Assembly: GCA_018823285.1 (NCBI GenBank)
Contig: JAHJIQ010000026.1
Span: 1 to 64,000 of the forward strand
Origin: Pseudomonadota bacterium
Lineage (GTDB): Bacteria > Desulfobacterota > Desulfobulbia > Desulfobulbales > JAGXFP01
Reading direction: 5' to 3'
DNA length: 64,000 nt
Shown: positions 1 to 7,215 of the stretch, one piece after another
Position numbering within the stretch: position 1 is the first letter of the stretch
Layout of the letters: every line of letters starts with the position of its first letter
The notes under the pieces: model-generated
Seen by the model: only the letters and a program-made list of their open reading frames with translations
Databases searched by the model: none
Told to the model about the DNA's origin: nothing
Position numbers and translations under genes: made by a program

Positions 1-89
1 GAAAAGGGGTCGCGTCTTTGCTTGACTCATCTTCGGTTTGTCATTAGTCAACATATCTCTTGAAATTTTTCACTATCTTCGAAGGGTGA

Positions 90-124
90 ACCTGTAAAGA
101 GTCAGTGGCAGAAGTACGGTGGAT
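90..124. repeat. Dispersed ~34-bp repeat, copy 1
   Basis: Contains AAGAGTCAGTGGCAGAA (97-113), which recurs exactly at 33254-33270; a diverged copy lies at 33027-33060. It sits just downstream of the rel gene. A short inverted repeat GGTGGA/TCCACC (118-123/131-136) follows directly. No gene is seen in positions 1-152. Confidence 0.6.
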
Positions 125-152
125 GATCACTCCACCCGAAGGTAATTCCGGA

Positions 153-2264
153 TCAATATTCCAGATCGAACTCGTAGGGCAGGCCGGATTTTTTGAAATG
201 GCTGAGGGCGTTTTTCAGCCCCTGCAGAGTGTCCAGCTTGAACTTCACCTCCCAGGCTGACTTGGGGGCATTGGGGTGAGTGAGGCGGATAATCTCCGAG
301 ATCTGCATCTCTTCGGGGGCGACCCCGAGCATCATCAGGAAACGATTCCTGCTCGGGACCTGCAGGAAAAGAAGGGTCTGCGGTTTTTTGACCAGGGTTT
401 CCTTCAATCGCCAACGGACCTCAACCACATCTTCCCGCTGGACCTTCAGCTCGCTTATTTTTTCGCATTCCTGGCGATGCAGCGACAACCCCCTTTCACT
501 CAGCAGGCCGAGCAGCCCCTTTTCAACCGGGACCGGATGACAACACCGGGAGAACTTGATCGCCGCCGGATCAAGGTCCTGGAGAAAGATCCGGTTCAAG
601 GCTCCGGTCGGCGGCTGCAGGGTCACCCCGTCCGGGTAAAGATTGTCCTTGATCGACCCCACCACCTCTTTCAGCCTCAGATGCCCCTGACCCAAATGGA
701 GAAAGAGGTCTTCAACGTTTTCGATCTGAAGCTCTTCACAGACAAAGTCCATTTCGTGCTTTTCCAGCAGGTCGAGGGGAATCGCGTATCGTTTCAGCTC
801 CTGGACAATGATCGATCTGCCGATGGTTACCGCCAGTGCCTGCCTCCTTTTCCGGAACATCTTGCCGAGTTCGGAGCGGGCTCGCGCCGTCTGGCATAAC
901 AGCTGGATGCTCGGATCAAAATCGACCGGCTTTTCACTGGTGATGATTTTGACCCGGTCACCATCACCGAGAACTCCGTCCGGTTCCAACCGGTGGCTGC
1001 CGACCATCGCATAGCTGCAGCGGCGTCCGACCTCGGTGTGGACCCTGAAGGCGAAATCAAGCACCGTGCTTCTGGCCGGAAGGGTCATCGCGTCACCCTT
1101 CGGGGTATAGGTGTAGATCTCCTTCTTGCCGCTGGCGGCGATGATTTCCCGGTAGGAGAGATCATCGTCGGTGCCGAGAATCTCGAAAAACTCCCTGATC
1201 CCCTGTTCAAAAGCGCTCGGCGCCCGGCCCCTGGCCGACCATTCATTCAAGATTCCGGCCCGGCCGTTTTTGATCATGTCGTCGGTCCTGATTTTGAACA
1301 GGTACTGCTGCCCACGGATATTGGCCCGGGCATGGAGGCACTGGTAGCCGGTGGGTTTGGGATTGGCGATAAAGTCCCGGATGGTCCGCGGGATTGGCGG
1401 ATAGGTCTGGTTGATGATCCCGAGAATCCGGTAGCAGGCCTGGATATCATTGACCTTGATCAGGATCTCCAGGGGGGTTTCGATCTCTTTCTGCAGCTGC
1501 TTGTTGACCTGGTCGTAATAAGCCCACAAACCCTTGACCCGTAAGTCCACTTCAGCGGTCAGCCAGAATTTCTCAAACTCGTCCTTCAGGGATTTGATGA
1601 TCCCGGCCACTTCCTCACTGCTCTCAAAATGGTGGAGGTAGTTTTCGAGCTTATGGGCCTGGCGGGGAAACTTGTATTTCAACGCCAGATTGTAGAGTTC
1701 GCGCTTCAGTTTATAGAGCCCCATCAACCCGGCCATCGGCGCGTAGACATCGAGGGTCTCCTCGGCGATCTTCTGCTGCTTGTGCTTGGGCATCGCATCC
1801 ATGGTGCGCAGATTGTGCAGCCGGTCGGCCATCTTGATCAGCATCACTTCCACCCGGGAAGCGGCCCCGGAAAAGATCTTGCGATGCACCACCTTGATAA
1901 AGGCCTGTTTGTCACCATCGAAATCGGCGATCTTGGTCACCCCGTCGACAATGTCTTCAACGCCCTGGCCGAACATTTCGCCGATGACCTCCAGGGTCAC
2001 ACTGTCCACATCCTCGACCGTGTCGTGGAGAATCGAGGCGGCGAGGGTCTCCGGGTCCCTGACGCCCATCTCCTCGACCAGGATCCTGGTGACTTCGCAG
2101 GGGTGGCTTACGTAAGCTTCGCCGGACTTTCGTTTCTGGTCCTGGTGGGCATCCACCGAGAAAGAAAACGCCTCCCAGAAAAGACGGGCCTCGCCATCCT
2201 GGTTGCCGAGAAACTGCTCCATGTGTTTGCAGAATGCGGCTATGTCGAAACTGTTTTCTGCCAT
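153..2264 (-). CDS. RelA/SpoT-family (p)ppGpp hydrolase, synthetase site apparently degraded
   Basis: A 703-residue Rel/SpoT homologue with the usual order: HD hydrolase (about 30-190), synthetase-like domain (about 230-345), TGS (381-443), Zn-finger/helical part with CCHP (574-577) and an ACT-like C-terminus. The hydrolase residues look intact: H54, the HDTVED motif (H80, D81, E84, D85) and D147 in KMADRLHNL. The synthetase keeps the GYQCLH signature (307-311), but the canonical Glu of the EIQIRT motif is Leu322 in LFKIRT. The DxxAxR segment is shortened and the substrate loop (RxKxxxSI in active enzymes) is unrecognisable. I infer an enzyme that mainly degrades (p)ppGpp. If so, another synthetase should exist elsewhere in the genome. 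Start chosen at the ATG with AGGGGAT just upstream. Transcribed divergently from RNase R. Confidence 0.9.
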   Translation of the reverse strand: MAENSFDIAAFCKHMEQFLGNQDGEARLFWEAFSFSVDAHQDQKRKSGEAYVSHPCEVTRILVEEMGVRDPETLAASILHDTVEDVDSVTLEVIGEMFGQGVEDIVDGVTKIADFDGDKQAFIKVVHRKIFSGAASRVEVMLIKMADRLHNLRTMDAMPKHKQQKIAEETLDVYAPMAGLMGLYKLKRELYNLALKYKFPRQAHKLENYLHHFESSEEVAGIIKSLKDEFEKFWLTAEVDLRVKGLWAYYDQVNKQLQKEIETPLEILIKVNDIQACYRILGIINQTYPPIPRTIRDFIANPKPTGYQCLHARANIRGQQYLFKIRTDDMIKNGRAGILNEWSARGRAPSAFEQGIREFFEILGTDDDLSYREIIAASGKKEIYTYTPKGDAMTLPARSTVLDFAFRVHTEVGRRCSYAMVGSHRLEPDGVLGDGDRVKIITSEKPVDFDPSIQLLCQTARARSELGKMFRKRRQALAVTIGRSIIVQELKRYAIPLDLLEKHEMDFVCEELQIENVEDLFLHLGQGHLRLKEVVGSIKDNLYPDGVTLQPPTGALNRIFLQDLDPAAIKFSRCCHPVPVEKGLLGLLSERGLSLHRQECEKISELKVQREDVVEVRWRLKETLVKKPQTLLFLQVPSRNRFLMMLGVAPEEMQISEIIRLTHPNAPKSAWEVKFKLDTLQGLKNALSHFKKSGLPYEFDLEY

Positions 2265-2587
2265 ATCCCCTGGTGGCCTCGCCCGGGCCGTTCACGTATC
2301 AACTATCGGCGGCTGAAATTATCATCAAGGAGGCTGCACGGAAAGTAACCGCGAGATCGGCCAACAGCAGATCAAAACGTCATCTACAGCATCCGCAGAA
2401 CGAAAAACCAGGCAGAATCCGGACAGAACCTGCCTGTAAAAACGACAATTCATTGAAATCATTATTACATTTAGTAAAAATGTAACATCTTTAATTGGCC
2501 TTAGACAATAAATAGTTTATTGATCCTTGAACAGGGCTGCTCCCGGCTCTGCCCGAAAAATCTTTTTCAAAATGGAAACAACTCGAC
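2265..2587. promoter_or_regulatory. Divergent intergenic region with inverted repeat TTACATTT/AAATGTAA
   Basis: This 323-bp gap separates the divergent rel and rnr genes. It holds an 8-bp perfect inverted repeat with a 5-nt loop, TTACATTT (2465-2472) and AAATGTAA (2478-2485), in an AT-rich patch. It could be an operator or promoter element for rnr. No convincing -35/-10 pair was identified and no small gene is supported. Confidence 0.35.
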
Positions 2588-4852
2588 ATGGCACGTAGAA
2601 CCCGATCACGAAGAACACCTGCCGGACAGAGGCGCAAACCCGCCCGGAGGCCTGATTCCCGGCCGCAGGGAGGATCAAGGCCTCGCCACAGCAGATCAGC
2701 CGCCGGCGACCAGCACCTCCACCTGGAAGATTCAATCATCGGATTTCTCTACAGCGCAGGCGGCAGCAGTGATCTGAAAGGGATCGCGGCGGGACTTGCC
2801 ATCGACTCCCGAACAAAGATCAGGGAACTCGACCAGAACCTGCAAGCCCTCTGCCGGGAAAAAACCCTCTCCTACAAGGGCAAGGACTTCCACCTCCCCC
2901 GCAACAATGAACTCCTGGAAGCAACCCTTACCGTCAACCCCAGAGGTTTCGGCTTTGCCACCCCGGTTGATGACGAGGCCGCCGCGAGCAAAAAAAGACC
3001 GGAAGCCCGAAACGACATCTTCATTCCGGCCCGGGATCTGGCTTCGGCCGGCCACGGCGACCGGGTTCTGGTCCGCCTGAGCCGGGTCGTCAAAGAAAAC
3101 CGGGAAGGACGGGTGATCAGAATCCTCGGCCGCTCCGCGAAACATATCGTCGGCATCTTCCACGCCGGGAAAACCGTCTCCCATGTGGTCCCGGAAGACG
3201 CTCGCTACACCTTCAAGGTCATGATCAAAGCAGGGGAGGCCGGCCAGGCGAAAGAAGGTCAGGCGGTGGTAGCGGCCATCACCTCCTACCCCGCCGGCGA
3301 CCGCAATCCGGAAGGACGGGTGCTTGAGGTTCTTGGTGATCCAGGCGCCGCTGGGGTCCAGGCGAAAATCGTAATCCTCGCCCATGATCTGCCCCACATC
3401 TTCCCGGCCGAAGCACTCGCCCAGGCGGACGCCCTTGAGGCGGCGGTCACTGTCGACCACGGCAGGAGTGATCTGCGGGATATTCTCCACGTCACTATCG
3501 ACGGCGAAACCGCCCGGGACTTTGATGACGCGGTTGCGATCAGGAAGAACGGGAAGAACTTTCTCCTCTATGTTTCCATTGCCGACGTCAGCCATTATGT
3601 CACCCCCGGCTCCCCCCTTGATCTGGAAGCGTACAAGCGCGGCACCAGCGTCTACTTCCCCGACCAGGTGGTGCCGATGCTGCCCGAACGGCTATCGAAC
3701 GACCTCTGCAGCCTGGTCCCGGAACAGGACCGGTTTGCCTTTACCGCGATCATGGAATTCGACCGGAACGGCAAAAGGCTCTCGGAGAAATTTGCGAAAT
3801 CGGTGATCCGCAGCCATAAAAGATTCACCTACACCATCGTCAACAAAATCGTGGTCGACAAAGATCCGGCGAGCGTCGCCGAACACCAGCGCTTTGTCCC
3901 CGACCTGACCGTCATGGCCGAGTTGGCTGCGATCCTTGAGCAAAAGAGAGTGAAACGGGGCAGCATCGGTTTCGAGATCCCGGAGCCGGTGGTGGTGATT
4001 GCAGACAACAAGGTCAAGGCGATCGTCCGTTCAAAGCGGCTCCTCGCCCATAAACTGATCGAGGAATTCATGCTCGCCGCCAACGAAGCCGTGGCCGAAA
4101 CCTTCACCAGGGCCAAGCGGACCAACGACCCGGAAATTCTCTACCGGATCCACGAGAAACCCGACCCGCTGAAAGTCGAGGATTTTTTCACCTTCGCCGC
4201 CCAGCTCGGGATCAGCCTGCCGAAAGGTGACCCGACTCCGGCGACCTTTGCCGCAATCGTTTCCTCCGTCCGCGACACCCCCCGGGAATACCTGATCAAC
4301 AACCTGCTCCTGCGCACCATGCAGCAGGCGCGCTACAACCCGGAAAACGTCGGCCACTTCGGGCTTGCCGCCACCGACTACACCCACTTCACCTCACCGA
4401 TCCGCCGCTATCCCGACCTGATGGTCCACCGCGCTCTGGCCCGAATCAGCGGGATCAAATCCGGCGCTCCGGGAAGCAGACCACCCTATGCCTCCGCCGA
4501 TGACGCCGGCATGTTTCTCTCGGGCAGGGAGCGGGTGGCCGTCGACGCCGAGCGCGAGGCAGTGGAAAGACTCCAGGCCAGATATATGCTGGAAAGAATC
4601 GGAGAAGAATTTGACGGGATCATTTCCGGCGTCGCCTCTTTCGGATTATTCGTGGAACTCCTCGAAACCTTTATCAGCGGGGCGATCGATATTACCGACA
4701 TGACCGAGGATCATTATGATCTCGATGAGAAAAACCATCGTTTCATCGGCCGGATCTACGGCCGGATCATCCAGATCGGCGAACAGGTCAGGGTCAAGGT
4801 CAAAAGCGTCGACGTGAATCGCAGGCGGATTAATTTTACCCTGGTCAGTTGA
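2588..4852 (+). CDS. rnr: Ribonuclease R (RNB-family 3'-5' exoribonuclease)
   Basis: A 754-residue RNase II/R family exoribonuclease that degrades structured RNA processively from the 3' end. Residues 1-40 form a basic Arg/Pro/Ser-rich tail. A winged-helix and cold-shock-domain region follows, then the RNB catalytic domain. The RNB signature is near residues 305-345: the ARDFDDAV acidic cluster that binds the catalytic metal, then YVSIADVSHYV and the SVYFPDQVVPMLPERLS stretch typical of the family. HFTSPIRRYPDL is present near residue 600, and an S1 RNA-binding domain occupies about the last 90 residues. Length fits RNase R rather than RNase II. The next gene starts about 10 bp after the stop, so they are probably co-transcribed. 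No strong Shine-Dalgarno sits before the ATG. Confidence 0.93.
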   Translation: MARRTRSRRTPAGQRRKPARRPDSRPQGGSRPRHSRSAAGDQHLHLEDSIIGFLYSAGGSSDLKGIAAGLAIDSRTKIRELDQNLQALCREKTLSYKGKDFHLPRNNELLEATLTVNPRGFGFATPVDDEAAASKKRPEARNDIFIPARDLASAGHGDRVLVRLSRVVKENREGRVIRILGRSAKHIVGIFHAGKTVSHVVPEDARYTFKVMIKAGEAGQAKEGQAVVAAITSYPAGDRNPEGRVLEVLGDPGAAGVQAKIVILAHDLPHIFPAEALAQADALEAAVTVDHGRSDLRDILHVTIDGETARDFDDAVAIRKNGKNFLLYVSIADVSHYVTPGSPLDLEAYKRGTSVYFPDQVVPMLPERLSNDLCSLVPEQDRFAFTAIMEFDRNGKRLSEKFAKSVIRSHKRFTYTIVNKIVVDKDPASVAEHQRFVPDLTVMAELAAILEQKRVKRGSIGFEIPEPVVVIADNKVKAIVRSKRLLAHKLIEEFMLAANEAVAETFTRAKRTNDPEILYRIHEKPDPLKVEDFFTFAAQLGISLPKGDPTPATFAAIVSSVRDTPREYLINNLLLRTMQQARYNPENVGHFGLAATDYTHFTSPIRRYPDLMVHRALARISGIKSGAPGSRPPYASADDAGMFLSGRERVAVDAEREAVERLQARYMLERIGEEFDGIISGVASFGLFVELLETFISGAIDITDMTEDHYDLDEKNHRFIGRIYGRIIQIGEQVRVKVKSVDVNRRRINFTLVS

Positions 4853-4861
4853 GAAAAGGCC

Positions 4862-5530
4862 GTGAAGAATAAGGATAATAGGAATCATGGGAAGAATAGG
4901 AATGATGGGACAGAGCTTTTGGAACCTCGCCATAATTCCTATCATTCCCATAACTCCCATCACGAAAAATCCGTTCTTTTGCCCCCAAGGGGCGATTACC
5001 AGACCCTGCTCTCCTACCGGAAGACCGAGATTGTTTACCAGTTGACCTACCGCTTTTGTAAACGCTTTCTGCGCCAGGGCGACCGAACCATCGACCAGAT
5101 GGTGCAGGCGGCGCGTTCCGGCAAGCAGAATATTATTGAGGGCAGCAAGGCCGCCGCCACTTCTAAGGAGATGGAAATCAAACTGACCAACGTGGCCCGC
5201 GCAAGCCTCGAAGAACTGCTGGAGGATTATCGCGACTTCCTGAAGGCGCGCGACCTGCCGATCTGGGACAAGGATTCCGAAGAGGCGCGATACGTCAGAA
5301 AGATCGGCCGCGACTCCGAGGCCTCGTACGAGTCGTATCAGGAGTTTGTCGACACCCGCCCCGCCGAGGTGGTGGCCAATATCGCGATCTGCCTGGTCCA
5401 TCAGGCCAACTACCTGCTCGACCAACAGATGAAGCGCCTTGAAAAGGATTTCCTCAAGGACGGCGGCCTGCGCGAACGCATGACCCGCTTCCGCCTGCAG
5501 GAGCGTGACCGCCAGCGTCGAAACCGGTAA
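4862..5530 (+). CDS. Four-helix-bundle (S23/IVP-like suffix-domain) protein with repeat-derived N-terminus
   Basis: A 222-residue protein. From about residue 45 it resembles the four-helix-bundle family related to proteins encoded in 23S rRNA intervening sequences: LLSYRKTEIVYQLTYRFC, then GDRTIDQMVQAARSG and NIIEGSKAAATS, the family core, with an extended C-terminal suffix. The function of the family is unknown; nucleic-acid binding is often suggested. The first ~40 residues (Asn/His/Gly-rich, with NRNHG and HNSYHSHNSHH) are the in-frame translation of an inverted DNA repeat and are not conserved domain sequence, so the GTG start at 4862 is uncertain. A second palindrome of the same kind lies 35 bp after the stop. 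It sits between two RNA-processing genes. Confidence 0.8.
   Translation: MKNKDNRNHGKNRNDGTELLEPRHNSYHSHNSHHEKSVLLPPRGDYQTLLSYRKTEIVYQLTYRFCKRFLRQGDRTIDQMVQAARSGKQNIIEGSKAAATSKEMEIKLTNVARASLEELLEDYRDFLKARDLPIWDKDSEEARYVRKIGRDSEASYESYQEFVDTRPAEVVANIAICLVHQANYLLDQQMKRLEKDFLKDGGLRERMTRFRLQERDRQRRNR
4877..4964. repeat. Inverted repeat with AGGAATnATGGGA units, overlapping the 5' end of the four-helix-bundle gene
   Basis: The left arm (4878-4909) carries AGGAATCATGGGA and AGGAATGATGGGA in tandem. The right arm (4930-4962) carries their inverted counterparts, TTCCTATCATTCCCAT and ACTCCCATC. Mismatches are mostly purine transitions that would still pair as G-U in RNA. The whole element is translated into a low-complexity N-terminus. 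Confidence 0.75.
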
Positions 5531-5564
5531 GAAACAGAAAACCATAAGAATTACAAAGACGCAT

Positions 5565-5616
5565 AGGAACTATAGGAATGATGGGAGTTATAATTCCCAT
5601 TATTCCCATAGCTCCC
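5565..5616. repeat. 52-bp palindrome of the same repeat family, 3' of the four-helix-bundle gene
   Basis: Two 26-nt arms meet at a TTATAA centre (between 5590 and 5591). The left arm contains TATAGGAATGATGGGAG and the right arm TCCCATTATTCCCATAGC. Only about five positions differ, all transitions compatible with G-U pairing. It could form a long hairpin between the four-helix-bundle gene and trmJ. Confidence 0.8.
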
Positions 5617-5676
5617 GGCAAATTTCGATAAACCATAGGGAATACATACTTCAGACGAAAGAAAATCGGAACGCCC

Positions 5677-6444
5677 ATGCCACTGAAAACCGACCCGGAA
5701 ATAGCTGCCGCTTTGGAAAGGATCTCCATTGTTCTGGTGGAGCCGAAATATGCCGAGAATATCGGGTCGGCGGCGCGGACCATGATGAACATGGGCCTCT
5801 CCAGCCTGATCGTGGTGCGCCGCGAAGCGCCGGACCGGGAAACCATGCTCAAGCTCGCAACCCACAAGGCCGCCTCGCTGATCGAGAAGATGGAAATTTA
5901 TCCGGACCTGGCAACCGCCCTCGCCCCGTTCAACCTGGTGGTCGGCACCACCACCCGGCTCGGCCGACAACGCAGACCGCCCAATACCCCGCGGGAAACG
6001 ATCAAAAACATCATTCCGATGCTTACCGAAAACCGGCTGGCCATCATCTTCGGCCCCGAGCACCGGGGACTGACCAACGACGACCTGAAATTCTGCCGGT
6101 TCACCTCAACCATCCCCACCTCGGATTTTGCCTCGCTGAATCTCGCCCAGGCGGTGGCCATCTTCTGCTATGAGATCTATCACGGCCTGTTGTACGGGGA
6201 TGAACCGCCGCCCGCCTTTGTGCCCAAACAGGCGACCAGTGTCGAGCTCGAAGGGATGTACGCGCACCTTGAAGAACTGCTGACCAGAATCGATTTCCTG
6301 AAAAAAAACCATGACCAGGATGAATACTGGATGAACTCGATCCGCAAATTCCTGAGCCGCCTCGGCATGCAGTCGAAGGAAGTGAAGATGATCCGGGGAT
6401 TCTGCCGCCAGTTCCTCTGGTATGAAGAAAACCGGGAGAAGTGA
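5677..6444 (+). CDS. trmJ: TrmJ-type SpoU/TrmH-family RNA 2'-O-methyltransferase
   Basis: A 255-residue SPOUT methyltransferase that uses S-adenosylmethionine. The three family motifs are present: motif 1 VEPKYAENIGSAARTMMNMG (about 21-40), motif 2 IIFGPEHRGLTNDD (about 125-138) and motif 3 FASLNLAQAVAIFCYE (about 151-166). The order and spacing, with VVGTTTR between them, match the TrmJ group that methylates position 32 of tRNAs rather than 23S rRNA enzymes; substrate is inferred. The C-terminal ~70 residues form a helical extension as in TrmJ. The ATG at 5677 is preceded by the palindrome and an AT-rich leader. It probably shares a transcript with rnr and the four-helix-bundle gene unless the palindrome terminates. 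Confidence 0.82.
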   Translation: MPLKTDPEIAAALERISIVLVEPKYAENIGSAARTMMNMGLSSLIVVRREAPDRETMLKLATHKAASLIEKMEIYPDLATALAPFNLVVGTTTRLGRQRRPPNTPRETIKNIIPMLTENRLAIIFGPEHRGLTNDDLKFCRFTSTIPTSDFASLNLAQAVAIFCYEIYHGLLYGDEPPPAFVPKQATSVELEGMYAHLEELLTRIDFLKKNHDQDEYWMNSIRKFLSRLGMQSKEVKMIRGFCRQFLWYEENREK

Positions 6445-6752
6445 TCCGCTGCTTCGGCGCGGAAAAGCGGATGGCCCAGCGAGTTGATCCGACCCACATC
6501 GTTTCCTGTCGCAGCCTCTGCCGTTATCCGCTCCTGCCCGAACCACTCACCTTTGCATAAAAATGAGGCCGCCCACTTTTTTTTCCTCAATCACCGCTAG
6601 CTCCCTTGAACCGCCTGCTGCTGTGGTTACCTGGGAAAACAGCACACCCCGACCGAGCTATTCCTGAAAATATTTTCCTTAAAAAAGGTTGCATCTCCTC
6701 CGCCGAAATTATATAAGACATTTTCAGTCCTATTTAGCGAGAGAGTGATCCC
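6445..6752 (+). promoter_or_regulatory. Intergenic region with likely sigma-70 promoter for the Rrf2 regulator
   Basis: This 308-bp gap contains TTGCAT (6689-6694), a 17-bp spacer and TATAAG (6712-6717), placed about 36 bp before the Rrf2 start. The rest shows no gene that I can support. Confidence 0.45.
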
Positions 6753-7208
6753 ATGCGATTGACCAGAGCCGGAGAATATGCTGTCCGCTGTGTATTATGC
6801 CTGGCCAGGCATGGCAGAAACCGACTGGTCAGCAAAAAGGAGATCGCAGCGCAGTACGAGATCCCCGACCAGTTCCTGGCAAAGATCGCCCAGAAACTCG
6901 CGAAGGCCGGAATCATTGAAATCAGGCAGGGGGCCCAGGGTGGCTATCTGCTGCGCCGGACTCCCGAAGAGATCTCGCTTCTCGAGGTGGTCGAAACCAT
7001 CATCGGCGAGATCTCGCTTAACGAGTGCGTAACCAACAGCGCTGCCTGCCGGGCCAGCGACAATTGCGCGGTCAACCGGGTCTGGATCAAGGCCTGCAAA
7101 CAATTGCGCGAGACCCTGTCCGAGGTGAGCTTCCAGACCCTGCTTGAAGAAGATTCCTGTTTCGGATTGCCGCAAATCCTTGACATGAAGGATAGCAAAA
7201 ACCGATAA
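6753..7208 (+). CDS. Rrf2/IscR-family Fe-S transcriptional regulator
   Basis: A 151-residue Rrf2-family repressor or activator. The N-terminal winged helix starts MRLTRAGEYAVRCVLCLAR and includes the recognition region IPDQFLAKIAQKLAKAG and the wing RQGAQGGYLL. Three cysteines in NECVTNSAACRASDNC (about 91-106; C-x6-C-x5-C) match the Fe-S cluster ligands of IscR/NsrR-like members, so it probably senses Fe-S status, nitric oxide or oxygen. It lies upstream of the AAA+ gene (7 bp gap) and the cbb3 oxidase operon, which makes control of respiration plausible. IscR itself normally precedes isc genes, which are absent here. Target sites were not identified. Confidence 0.88.
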   Translation: MRLTRAGEYAVRCVLCLARHGRNRLVSKKEIAAQYEIPDQFLAKIAQKLAKAGIIEIRQGAQGGYLLRRTPEEISLLEVVETIIGEISLNECVTNSAACRASDNCAVNRVWIKACKQLRETLSEVSFQTLLEEDSCFGLPQILDMKDSKNR

Positions 7209-7215
7209 TCTGACA

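Noticed and set aside
4877..5616. CRISPR or transposon ends at the AGGAATnATGGGA repeats
   Set aside because: There is no regular repeat-spacer pattern and no transposase; the repeats are palindromes of one family.
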